The notes under the pieces were generated by a model, which was not told the origin of the DNA, ran no database searches, and saw only the letters and a program-made list of their open reading frames with translations. A stretch of DNA of 64,000 nt from Gemmatimonadota bacterium (GTDB lineage: Bacteria > Gemmatimonadota > Gemmatimonadetes > Gemmatimonadales > Gemmatimonadaceae). Made by a program: the position numbers and the translations under genes. Location of the stretch: positions 62,001 to 126,000 of the forward strand of contig JAQBQB010000008.1 of assembly GCA_028287235.1 (NCBI GenBank). The letters are read 5' to 3'. Of this stretch, positions 35,486-43,769 are shown in pieces. Numbering within the stretch: position 1 is the first letter of the stretch; every line of letters starts with the position of its first letter.

Positions 35486-36696
35486 CCGCAATCGCAGCAG
35501 AGCGTTTGTCCGCGCACCGACTCGACGACGTCTCGCTGGGCAAGATCGTCCAGATTCGCGAAGTGTTGCTTCGCGCGCAGGCCGCGGGCTCGCGCGTCGT
35601 ACGCTTCGAGTCGGGCGATCCGAGCTTCTCCGTCGCGCCGCACGTGCTCGATGCGATCGGCGCCGCGGCCGCGGCGGGGAAGACGCACTACATCCCGAAC
35701 GACGGTATTCCCGAGCTGCGTGCGGCGCTCGCCGCGAAGCTGCGCGACAAGAACGGCATTGCCGACGTCACGAACCACGACGTATTCGTCACAAATGGTG
35801 CGATGCACGCGCTCTACGTGACGTTCGGGGCGCTGCTCGGCGCGGGCGACGAGGTGATCATCCCCGACCCGATGTGGACGGAAGTGGCGGACAACATCCG
35901 GCTCGCCGGCGGCCGCGCCGTACGCGTCTCGCTGCGCGCCGAGGACGATTATGCCTACGACGCCGAAGCGATCGAGCGCGCCATCACGCCGCAGACGCGA
36001 GCGATCTTCGTGAACACGCCGCACAATCCCACGGGCGCGGTGCTGTCGCGCGAGCAGCTCGAGGCGATCGTCGACGTGGCGCGGGCCAACGACCTCTGGA
36101 TCATCTCCGACGAGGCCTACGAGGACGTGCTGTACGAGCCGGCGGTGCACCATTCCGTGGCGTCGTTGGCCGGCGACTGGGCGGATCGCGTCATCAGCGT
36201 CTTCTCATTCTCGAAGAGCCACGCGATGAGCGGTCTTCGCGTGGGGTACATCGTGACGACGGCATCCACGCTTCAGGAGCGGATCGGGAAGCTGCTGCGA
36301 TGCACGATCAACGGCGTGAACAGTCTCGCGCAGTGGGGTGCCCTCGCGGCGGTGACGGGCCCGCAGGACCATCTCGCCGCGATGCGCGAAGAGTACCGGG
36401 GCCGGCGCGACGCACTCGTCCACGCGCTGCGCGACATCCCGGGGATCACGCCGTTCGTGCCGAGCGGCGCGTTTTACCTCTGGGCGGAGATCGATCCGGA
36501 GGCGTACGACCGGCTCGGCGTCGCCGACGCGGACGGCCTCTCGCGGTCGCTGGCGGCGAACGGCATCGGCAGCGCGCCGGGCGATGCGTTCGGCGAGTCG
36601 TGCGTCGACGCGATTCGCTTTGCGTTCAGCTGTGACACGACGATGGTGCGCACGGGTGCGACCCTGCTGCGGACCGCGCTGCTCGAAGGGGTGTGA
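35482..36696 (+). CDS. PLP-dependent class I/II aminotransferase
   Basis: A 404-residue fold-type I aminotransferase. FESGDPSFSVAPHVLDAI opens the domain, HNPTGAVLSREQLEAIV and ISDEAYEDVLYE contribute the cofactor Asn/Asp/Tyr, and the Schiff-base Lys is in FSFSKSHAMSGLRVGY. It resembles aspartate/aromatic aminotransferases. The ATG overlaps the stop of the serB-like gene by 4 bases, so it may supply or use serine-pathway intermediates, but its keto-acid partner is not predictable. Confidence 0.9.
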   Translation: MTAIAAERLSAHRLDDVSLGKIVQIREVLLRAQAAGSRVVRFESGDPSFSVAPHVLDAIGAAAAAGKTHYIPNDGIPELRAALAAKLRDKNGIADVTNHDVFVTNGAMHALYVTFGALLGAGDEVIIPDPMWTEVADNIRLAGGRAVRVSLRAEDDYAYDAEAIERAITPQTRAIFVNTPHNPTGAVLSREQLEAIVDVARANDLWIISDEAYEDVLYEPAVHHSVASLAGDWADRVISVFSFSKSHAMSGLRVGYIVTTASTLQERIGKLLRCTINGVNSLAQWGALAAVTGPQDHLAAMREEYRGRRDALVHALRDIPGITPFVPSGAFYLWAEIDPEAYDRLGVADADGLSRSLAANGIGSAPGDAFGESCVDAIRFAFSCDTTMVRTGATLLRTALLEGV

Positions 36697-36723
36697 GCGG
36701 GTCAGCTTTTTCTCTTTCTTGCC

Positions 36724-38499
36724 TCACCCCGTCGGCGCCACGTGCTTGCCGCCGAGCAGGTCGACTGCCGTGTGATACAGCGCGGCACGTAGCTCGGCGC
36801 GCTGCGCGACGTGGGTGATGTAGCGGACCGTGATCTCGACGCCGCCCATGATCGGCTTGATGTTGATCGCCGGCGCCGCGGTGAGGGTGCTCAGATGCGG
36901 CGAGCGGCGCGCACCCTTCCATTGTTGCTCGGCCTGGCGGGCGCTGTCGGCGGTCGCCTCCTCCACCTGCTTCTTCACCGCGTCCACGATCACGTACGGA
37001 TCTTGGCTCGCTGGAACGACGATGCGCACCTCGTCCCACAGCCATTGGCCGGAAGTAGAGAAGTTGAAATAGTGTCCTTCAATGGCGAAGCTGTTGGTGA
37101 ACGTCACCCGCCGGCCCGTCGGATGGCCGGAGTCGCTCCAACTGCCCGTCTCCGAGAGCATGGTGTGGAAGATCCCCAGCTCCACGACCTCGCCGGTGAC
37201 GCCGTTGATCTCCACCAGGTCGCCGATGCGGATGCCGTTCTTGCCCATCAGCACGAACCAGCCGAAGAAGCCGAGAATGAAGTCTTTGAGCGCCACGGTC
37301 AGGCCCGCGCCGGCGAGGCCGAGGAACGTTCCGAGGTTGTCGGGCGGACCGAAGATCACCAGGAGAATGAACAGCACGCCCACGACCTGGACCGACACGC
37401 GCGCGACCATGTAGAGTGTCTGCGTTTGCCGGCGGTTCGTCGACATGGCGCCGAGCACGCGCTCGATCAGCTTCTCGAAGAACAGGCCGATGAGGACGAT
37501 GACGAGGATCAACGCGATTCCGCGCAGCGCGCCGTTGAGCACGGCGCGCTGGTGTGTGCGGACGACCGCGATCCAGCGGTCGTAGACGTCGGCGAGCTTG
37601 TGCTGATTGTCGACGCGCTGGTCGAGCGACGCCTTGGCTTTCTCCTCGCGGGCCTGCCGTTGCGTCATCGCCAGCAGCGCGGCCGAGGAGTCGTGGGTCA
37701 AACCGGCGGCGGGGGCGGGCGCCTCGCGGCGTCGCGCGCTGGCGCGGGCCTCGATGAGGTCGTGGCGTTTCGCGAATGCGAGGGCGGCGGAGTCGGCCGC
37801 CGATTTCGCGTCCTTCAGCCGCAGCACCTTTTGATGGAGCGCCTTCCACGATTGCGCTTGGTCGATCAGCCCGCGCGGCTCTATCGGCGGCGTGACGACG
37901 ACGCGCGTGCTGTCGGAGCTCTTCGACGCGGCGTCGTGCTGCTCGATCATCGCCTGCATGCGGCCCTGCGGGTCGCCGCCGGCGCGCATGAGATCCTGCT
38001 TCGCGTCGTCGGCTTCGTCCTGGTCGAGCGCCGCCTGCGCCTTGGCGAGGTTGAGTCGGTCTCCGACCGGGCCGGCGGTGGCCGCAGTGGCCTTGGCCAG
38101 CGCCGCCGTGAGGTCGGTCACCTGCGCCTGATCGGCGGCGAGTGTCTTCTGGGCCTCCTGGAACCGCGCACCGGCGGCCTGCGCCTCCTTGGACATCGGC
38201 CGCGGGCTGTTGGCCGTGCGCCGCACCGCCTCGGCGAAGGCGAGATCCATCTCCTGGTCGCCGATGCGCAGGGCGTCTTCGGCGAGCCGGCGCTCGTCGG
38301 CCGTCGTGGGCATGCGCACGATCTGCTGCGCGGTCGTTAGAGAAGTCTCATCGACGGCGAGCGGTGCGCTGCCGGCGGAGAAGCGAGTGGGCGGCGCCGG
38401 CGGCGGCGCGTCGTCCCGGCTCGTCCGGTACAGGCCGTAGCCCACCAGCGCCAGCAACGCCAGAATCACGACGGCGGCGCTGTTCAACTTCGATCGCAT
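36724..38499 (-). CDS. MscS-family mechanosensitive channel with coiled-coil domain
   Basis: A 591-residue inner-membrane protein. An N-terminal signal or anchor (AAVVILALLALVGYGLY) is followed by a long, charged, Ala-rich helical region (about 60-330) likely on the periplasmic side. Transmembrane helices lie at about 340-420 and the MscS domain at about 420-590: FGPPDNLGTFLGLAGAGLTVALKDF, the beta-domain NGIRIGDLVEINGVTGEVVELGIF and TFTNSFAIEG. It would open under membrane tension to release solutes during hypo-osmotic shock. The start at 38499 is chosen over longer in-frame starts that overlap the divergent amidase. Confidence 0.87.
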   Translation of the reverse strand: MRSKLNSAAVVILALLALVGYGLYRTSRDDAPPPAPPTRFSAGSAPLAVDETSLTTAQQIVRMPTTADERRLAEDALRIGDQEMDLAFAEAVRRTANSPRPMSKEAQAAGARFQEAQKTLAADQAQVTDLTAALAKATAATAGPVGDRLNLAKAQAALDQDEADDAKQDLMRAGGDPQGRMQAMIEQHDAASKSSDSTRVVVTPPIEPRGLIDQAQSWKALHQKVLRLKDAKSAADSAALAFAKRHDLIEARASARRREAPAPAAGLTHDSSAALLAMTQRQAREEKAKASLDQRVDNQHKLADVYDRWIAVVRTHQRAVLNGALRGIALILVIVLIGLFFEKLIERVLGAMSTNRRQTQTLYMVARVSVQVVGVLFILLVIFGPPDNLGTFLGLAGAGLTVALKDFILGFFGWFVLMGKNGIRIGDLVEINGVTGEVVELGIFHTMLSETGSWSDSGHPTGRRVTFTNSFAIEGHYFNFSTSGQWLWDEVRIVVPASQDPYVIVDAVKKQVEEATADSARQAEQQWKGARRSPHLSTLTAAPAINIKPIMGGVEITVRYITHVAQRAELRAALYHTAVDLLGGKHVAPTG

Positions 38500-38587
38500 G
38501 TTGTTCGGTGGCTCTGGTCGGAGTGACGTGTAGTGTCGTAGAATAACGCGCGTGCCGCCGGAGCGTCCAACCCCAAGGAGAGATCGC

Positions 38588-40417
38588 GTGAGCTCACGTC
38601 GCAAGTTTCTGATCGAAGCCCCGATTGGCCTCCTTGGCGCCGTGGCGGCCTGCCGCGGCGAGCAGGGCGACCAGAAGGGTACCGCCGCCTCCGGCTCCGC
38701 CGCGCCGCCGGCGAGTCCGCCGCCCGGCGCGCCGCCCACCTTCGGTACGTCGCCGGTCGCGGGACCGGCGGTGACGCCCGCCACCTTCGCGGAAGCGGAA
38801 AAGCTCGTGCAGGTGACCATGACGGAGCCCGAGCGCCAGATGGCGACGTCGAGCTGGCGCTCGTCGATGGCGCCGCTGCTCGAGCGGCGCGTCGGACCGC
38901 GGAAGGTGGCCTTGGACGCGACCGTCGCGCCGGCGACGCAGTGGAATCCCATGCTCGCCGGCGTGAGCCCGGGCCCGACGCGCGATCGGTTCGTGCGCAC
39001 GACGATCGATCCGGGTCCATTGCCGGCGAGCGACGCCGACATCGCCTATGCGCCGGTGACCAAGCTGTCGCGCTGGATCGAGAAGAGGCAGCTCACAAGT
39101 GAACGGCTGACGAACATCTATCTCCGGCGAATCGCGCAGTTCGATCCGAAGCTGCACTGCATCATCACCCTCACCACCGACTTTGCGATCGCGCAAGCCA
39201 AGAAGGCGGACGCGGAGATCGCGGCGGGGAAGTACCGCGGACCATTGCACGGCATTCCGTACGGAGTGAAGGACTTGCTCGACACCGCCAACATCGCGAC
39301 CACCTACGGCGCGGAGCCCTTCCGGAATCGTGTGCCGACCGCGGACTCCGCGGTGGTGCATCGGCTGAACGACGCGGGCGCGGTGCTCGTCGCAAAGCTG
39401 AGCCTCGGCGCGCTGGCGCTCAACGACATCTGGTTCGGCGGCCAGACGATGAACCCGTGGCTCCTCGAAGAGGGCGCGTCGGGTTCGAGCGCCGGTCCCG
39501 GCGCGGCGACGGCGGCGGGCCTGGTCGGGTTCTCCGTCGGCAGTGAGACCGGCGGGAGCATCGTGAGTCCGGCGATGCGCTGCGGCATCACGGGACTGCG
39601 TCCGACCTTCGGCCGCGTGCCGCGCACCGGTGCAATGACGCTCTGCTGGTCGCTCGACAAGCTGGGGCCGATGACCCGCAGCGTCGAGGACGCGATGCTG
39701 GTGTTGCACGCCATCACGGGCCCCGACGCGGGCGACGTGTCGAGCGTGCCGAGTCACCTCGACTACGACGCGGGCGCCGGGGTGAAGGGGCTGCGCGTGG
39801 GCTACTTTCCGGGTTGGATGAAGGAGAACCCCGCCACCGACGTCGACCGCGCCGCGCTCGACACCGTGAAAAAGTGCGGCATGACGACGACTGAAGTGAG
39901 CCTCCCCGACTGGCCGTATGGTTCGCTCAATCACATTCTCTTCAGCGAGGGCGCGGCGGCATTCGAGGAGCTCGTGCTGAGCGGCCAGGCGAATCAGCTC
40001 AAGGCGCAGGTGCCCGACGCGTGGCCCAACCTGTTTCGCGAGGCGCGCTTTCTATCCGCGGTGGACTTCGTGCAGGCCGATCGCCTGCGGCGTCGGGTCG
40101 CGAACGAGATGGCGCGCGTCTTCTCGCAGGTCGATCTGCTCCTCGTGCCGTCGCTCCGCGACGAGATGCTCACGATCTCGAACTTCACCGGCCATCCGTC
40201 GCTCACGCTTCGCGCGGGGTTCGTGAACGTGGCGCAGGCACGCAGCGATTGGGCGCCCGATCCAAAGAACCCGTTGCCGACGTTCTCGCCGCCGCGCCGC
40301 GTGCCGCACGGCGTCACGTTGATCGGCCGGTTGTTCGACGAAGGGACCGTCGTGCGCGCCGGCCTCGCGTTGGAGAATGCGTTTGGCGTCGTTGGAGAGC
40401 GGCCGCCGGGGTTCTAA
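38588..40417 (+). CDS. Tat-exported amidase (amidase-signature family)
   Basis: A 609-residue amidase with a twin-arginine signal (SSRRKFLIEAPIGLLG) and a lipobox-like AVAAC, so it may be a Tat-exported lipoprotein. A Pro/Ala/Gly linker follows, then the amidase-signature domain from about residue 165: PYGVKDLLDTANI (Lys), EEGASGSSAGPGAAT, and GSETGGSIVSPAMRCG with the Ser-cisSer pair. It acts on amide bonds outside the cytoplasm. GTG 38588 has AGGAG 7 bases upstream; an upstream GTG at 38552 would bury the Tat motif. Confidence 0.88.
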   Translation: MSSRRKFLIEAPIGLLGAVAACRGEQGDQKGTAASGSAAPPASPPPGAPPTFGTSPVAGPAVTPATFAEAEKLVQVTMTEPERQMATSSWRSSMAPLLERRVGPRKVALDATVAPATQWNPMLAGVSPGPTRDRFVRTTIDPGPLPASDADIAYAPVTKLSRWIEKRQLTSERLTNIYLRRIAQFDPKLHCIITLTTDFAIAQAKKADAEIAAGKYRGPLHGIPYGVKDLLDTANIATTYGAEPFRNRVPTADSAVVHRLNDAGAVLVAKLSLGALALNDIWFGGQTMNPWLLEEGASGSSAGPGAATAAGLVGFSVGSETGGSIVSPAMRCGITGLRPTFGRVPRTGAMTLCWSLDKLGPMTRSVEDAMLVLHAITGPDAGDVSSVPSHLDYDAGAGVKGLRVGYFPGWMKENPATDVDRAALDTVKKCGMTTTEVSLPDWPYGSLNHILFSEGAAAFEELVLSGQANQLKAQVPDAWPNLFREARFLSAVDFVQADRLRRRVANEMARVFSQVDLLLVPSLRDEMLTISNFTGHPSLTLRAGFVNVAQARSDWAPDPKNPLPTFSPPRRVPHGVTLIGRLFDEGTVVRAGLALENAFGVVGERPPGF

Positions 40418-40440
40418 AGGATTAGTCTATCGTATCATCA

Positions 40441-40561
40441 ACGTTGTCATCCTGAGCGAAGCGAAGGATCTCCGCAGTCGGTAAGCGATCCTTCGCTGCG
40501 CTCAGGATGACAACGTTTCGCTGCGCTCAGGATGACAACGTTTCGCTGCGCTCAGGATGAC
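40441..40561. repeat. REP-like inverted repeat with tandem 25-mer
   Basis: The left arm 40441-40470 (ACGTTGTCATCCTGAGCG, then AAGCGAAGGATC) pairs with the right arm 40487-40516. After it the 25-base unit beginning TTCGCTGCGCTCAGGATGAC recurs at 40517-40541 and in part at 40542-40561, giving about 2.8 tandem copies with period 25. It belongs to the same family as the elements at 2941 and 9070. The region between the amidase and the ADOP remnant holds nothing else I can name. Confidence 0.85.
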
Positions 40562-40651
40562 CCGCCCCGGTCGAAGCACAGGGTGACGACATCAGTTGCG
40601 GCCCCTCATCCCCACCGCGCTCATCTCCTCAGTCGTTCCTCGAGACGACAC

Positions 40652-41089
40652 TCACTGTTCTCGAAGCACCAACGCCGGATCCACAGTTCCCGCCCGCCGC
40701 GCCGGTGCGAACGCGGCCCCCATTCCGATCGCCAGCAACGCCACGCTGGCCGCAACGAACGCGATCGGATCCACACTGGTCACGCCGAAGAGAAACGACG
40801 TGAGCAGCCGCGCCAACGCTTCCGCGCCCACCGCACCGATCGCGATGCCGATCAGCGCCAACGTCGCGCCCTGGGCCACGACGGACCAATCGCGGCGTCG
40901 AGCACGCGCGTCATCGTCGTCGTGCCCTGCACCGCGAACGCGGGAGCGACGCGCGCGGAGCGCGCCGACGTCGGCCGCGCGGTGCTCGTACTCGGCGGCG
41001 ACGTCCGCGAGCACCTCGTCACGCTCGGCGCGCGGTAGGAATGCGCGCAGGAGCGCGATGGGGAGTCGCGGGAGCAGGAAAGAGGGCAT
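40652..41089 (-). pseudogene. internally deleted ADOP permease remnant
   Basis: A 145-residue open frame joins the two ends of an ADOP permease. The first 45 residues (PRLPIALLRAFLPRAERDEV, then AEYEHRAADVGALRAR) are a permease prefix domain; from about residue 64 (RDWSVVAQGATLALIGIAIG, then LTSFLFGVTSVDPIAFV and RRAGTVDPALVLREQ) the sequence is the final FtsX helices. A full-length relative would be about 850 residues, so some 700 are missing, with the junction near residues 55-63 (DDDDARARR). The frame stays open, so a short two-helix membrane protein could still be made. No Shine-Dalgarno is seen; a palindrome touches the start codon. Confidence 0.82.
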
Positions 41090-41104
41090 TTCTACATTGT
41101 AGAA
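41090..41104. promoter_or_regulatory. palindrome TTCTACA-T-TGTAGAA abutting the ADOP remnant
   Basis: Perfect 7-base arms around a single base lie immediately upstream of the remnant's ATG. The TACA-N-TGTA core resembles operators of BlaI/MecI- or PadR-type repressors (from memory of those families). No such regulator gene is adjacent, so it may be an orphan operator left when the regulator gene was lost. Confidence 0.55.
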
Positions 41105-41206
41105 TACGACGACGGCAGACTGGCCCGCAAGGTGTTCGACGGTTGGACACTCGAATCACTGGCAGGGTTGGCGCCATCGCGAGTGGCCGCGACTTCACCA
41201 ACCCGG

Positions 41207-41827
41207 TCACGGTGCTCCAGAATACGCGGATGCTCGAGCGTTGGCCTCCGCCCGAAAATTTCGAAAGGTGATCGAATAGCGTAGCGCGTCCACCGGCGGG
41301 ATGCTGTGCTCCCACTCCGTCCGCGACGGCCCACTGAGTAGGTAGGCCGATCGCGGCTCGGCGGTGAGCGACGCGCGCTCCCAGCGCTCGTCAGCTTTTC
41401 GCCGCAAGCGAAAGACGCACGACGACAGCAGCGAAATCCCCACGACTTCGCCGAACACCGCCTTGTCGCGATGCCAGCCGATGCCGGCGCCGGCGTCGTA
41501 CTCGGTGACGAGCGCCTGCTGCAGCTGCTCCGGCGCCATTCCCGCGAACGCCGCGGCTTCCTCGCGAAGCGACAACAGAAAGGCCGGCATGTCGTCCGAT
41601 TTTCGAAGCACTTCGGCGCTGAAGTCGTACTTCCATCCGTACGACACCGTGCGCCGATTTCCGACGTAGCCCTTGAACTCGAAGTTCTTGAACGGCAGCT
41701 CAGCCACCGCGCGCAGCAACGACTGCTCGCGGGCCGTCGACAGGAGGTCCGCCTGATACCTGAAGCCCTCGGGCAGCAGCGGACCGGCTCCGAACAGACT
41801 TAGTTGGTTGGCCACCGCGCCGTGCAA
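41207..41827 (-). CDS. AlkB-like 2-oxoglutarate/Fe(II)-dependent dioxygenase
   Basis: A 206-residue dioxygenase of the AlkB family. The iron ligands are His119 and Asp121 in GIGWHRDKAVFG and His174 in EWEHSIPPVD; 2-oxoglutarate is held by Arg183 and Arg189 in ALRYSITFRNF, the family's RxNxTFR signature with Ser for Asn. It probably repairs alkylated DNA or RNA bases by oxidative demethylation. The frame begins with TTG at 41827; GTG at 41815 is an alternative and neither has a strong Shine-Dalgarno. Confidence 0.88.
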   Translation of the reverse strand: MHGAVANQLSLFGAGPLLPEGFRYQADLLSTAREQSLLRAVAELPFKNFEFKGYVGNRRTVSYGWKYDFSAEVLRKSDDMPAFLLSLREEAAAFAGMAPEQLQQALVTEYDAGAGIGWHRDKAVFGEVVGISLLSSCVFRLRRKADERWERASLTAEPRSAYLLSGPSRTEWEHSIPPVDALRYSITFRNFRAEANARASAYSGAP

Positions 41828-41947
41828 TGCACGAAGTGCGCTGTCGCGGTCCGATGGCTGAGTCTGGATCGTGGGGTCGGCGTCGGTACGATGCTTGAAT
41901 GCCGAAGCTTGATTGGGCAGCAGCGGTACACGCAGCGGGAGGAACGG

Positions 41948-42532
41948 GTGGCGGTTCGAGAGTTCACGGATAGCGACGGGGTCGAATGGCGAGCATGGGA
42001 CGTCACACCATCACAGCTGCACCCGGTGACGCGCGCCGAAGATTACATGGGCAACCTGCAGGACGGCTGGCTCGCGTTCGAGTCCGCGAACGCGAAGATG
42101 AAGCGTCGGCTCGAGGCCCCGTACCCGGCGGCGTGGACGACCTTTCCGCTGTCCGAGCTCGAGGCCCTTTGCAAACGCGCGTCGGTTGTCGCTCCGCGCC
42201 GGGGACGTTCCGTCAGCGGAGAGCGCCGGGCCATCACCGCCGCCGAGCTCGAGCGCGCCGCGGTGGACAGCGCCGAGTCGGTACGCACGTTCATGAGTCC
42301 GCGCGGCCGGCAGTGGACGGTTCGCCCGCACGAGTGCGTCGACGAGAACGGGTCGCCGCGCACCGTGCTGCGCTTCACGGCGAACGACATCGTGGCCGAG
42401 CTCGACCAGTGGCCCGACGATTGGCACGTCGCAAGCGTGCAGGACTTCGCGCTGATGCTGCTCGACGCCAACCCGCCCCGCCGTTCCACCGGCGGCCCGC
42501 AACGTCGCCGCGCCGATCGGCCGCAACAGTAG
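41948..42532 (+). CDS. protein of unknown function
   Basis: A 194-residue soluble protein that opens VREFTDSDGVEWRAWDVTPSQ and repeats a similar pattern later (VRTFMSPRGRQWTVRPHECV), so it may contain two copies of a small beta domain. It has no signal peptide. GTG 41948 is preceded by GGGAGG 5 bases upstream, strong support for this start over the ATG at 41804, which overlaps the divergent dioxygenase. I do not recognise the family. Confidence 0.72.
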   Translation: MAVREFTDSDGVEWRAWDVTPSQLHPVTRAEDYMGNLQDGWLAFESANAKMKRRLEAPYPAAWTTFPLSELEALCKRASVVAPRRGRSVSGERRAITAAELERAAVDSAESVRTFMSPRGRQWTVRPHECVDENGSPRTVLRFTANDIVAELDQWPDDWHVASVQDFALMLLDANPPRRSTGGPQRRRADRPQQ

Positions 42533-42585
42533 AATCGGAGACGACGCATCCACCTCGCGCGTCGGCCGTCGAACGGCGCTGATCC

Positions 42586-43716
42586 TTATCGGGCCGGTAC
42601 CAACCGGTACTCCTCGGCGAAGGCGCGGACGATCTCATTGAGCAGCGTGCCGTTCACGCCGTTGGTGAGAATTACGATTCCTCGTCCGCGATTGGGCCAC
42701 ATCGCCATGGTGGCGACGAATCCTTCATCTCGGCCGCCGTGATTGAACATCAGCGAGTCGGCGTCGCCGCTCACGCCGACGCCGAGTCCCCAGTAGCCGT
42801 TGCCGTTGGGCGGCTCCTGATGCATTTGCTTCGAGACCATCTGGCGCGCCATGGCGGGCGACAGCACGCCGCCAGGTTCGCCGCGGTATGAATGCGACAG
42901 CGCGATCGCCCAGCGCGCGAGGTCGCTCGCGGTGGTCCAGAGTCCCGCGGCGGCCATCTCGGGATAGACGTGGAAGCGTCCCGGCACAGGCGTATCGATC
43001 TTCTCGTGACCCGACGCCGCTTCTTTCCATCGCGCGGCGGGCAACGGATTCTCGTAGGTGCTTCGCGTCATGCCCAAGGGTTCGAGCACGAGCCGGCGCA
43101 TCAGCGCGGGGAAGGGCTCGCCGGTGACGTCGGTGCTCATGAGTTGGGCGATGGTGATGCCGCCGCCGGAATAGACCCAGTGCGCGCCGGGGATGTCGTC
43201 GTTGCGCACAGCGGCGGTGTTCGCGGGTGGCGCGCCGTCGAGCACCTGAGGAACGGTGGGAATCGGCGCGCCCATGGCGTAGCCGGGAAAGCCGTGCACG
43301 GTGAGCCCGGCGCTGTGCGTCAACAGCCGGCGGAGGGTGACCTTCTCCGCGATCGTAAAGCGGCTCTCCGGCAGATGCCACGACTGGAGCGTCTTGTTGA
43401 CGTCGTCGTCGAGCGAAAGCTTGCCCTGCTCCACGAGTACCAGCGCGCCCGTCGCGAAGATGGGTTTGCTGATCGATCCGGCGAGGAAAAGCGTATTGCT
43501 GTCCACCGGCGTGCTGCCGCCGAACTCGGCGACGCCGTACGCTTTCGCGAACACGACGCGATAGTGGTCGACGATCGCGATGCTCACCGCCGGCACGTGG
43601 TCGGCGCGCATCTTCTCGAGCAAGCCGCGCTCGACGACGGCGGGATTCTGTGCGGCGAGCGAGCTTGCGGCAGTCGCGCTGAAGGCAGCGAGGACAAGAA
43701 ACAGGCGGCGGATCAT
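42586..43716 (-). CDS. secreted serine beta-lactamase-fold hydrolase
   Basis: A 376-residue exported protein of the class C beta-lactamase/esterase/DD-peptidase family. The signal peptide ends SSLAAQ. The SxxK motif is GSISKPIF, the YxN position reads YSGGG, and the third motif is NHGGRDEG. Such proteins are peptidases, esterases or true beta-lactamases; nothing here decides between them, and the Tyr-Ser-Gly variant suggests an esterase or D-aminopeptidase. GGAG 6 bases before the ATG at 43716 supports the start. Confidence 0.88.
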   Translation of the reverse strand: MIRRLFLVLAAFSATAASSLAAQNPAVVERGLLEKMRADHVPAVSIAIVDHYRVVFAKAYGVAEFGGSTPVDSNTLFLAGSISKPIFATGALVLVEQGKLSLDDDVNKTLQSWHLPESRFTIAEKVTLRRLLTHSAGLTVHGFPGYAMGAPIPTVPQVLDGAPPANTAAVRNDDIPGAHWVYSGGGITIAQLMSTDVTGEPFPALMRRLVLEPLGMTRSTYENPLPAARWKEAASGHEKIDTPVPGRFHVYPEMAAAGLWTTASDLARWAIALSHSYRGEPGGVLSPAMARQMVSKQMHQEPPNGNGYWGLGVGVSGDADSLMFNHGGRDEGFVATMAMWPNRGRGIVILTNGVNGTLLNEIVRAFAEEYRLVPAR

Positions 43717-43769
43717 CGAGGCTCCAGAGAAGGGACGCGTCACCAAAGCTCGTGACAGGAAGTGTTCGT

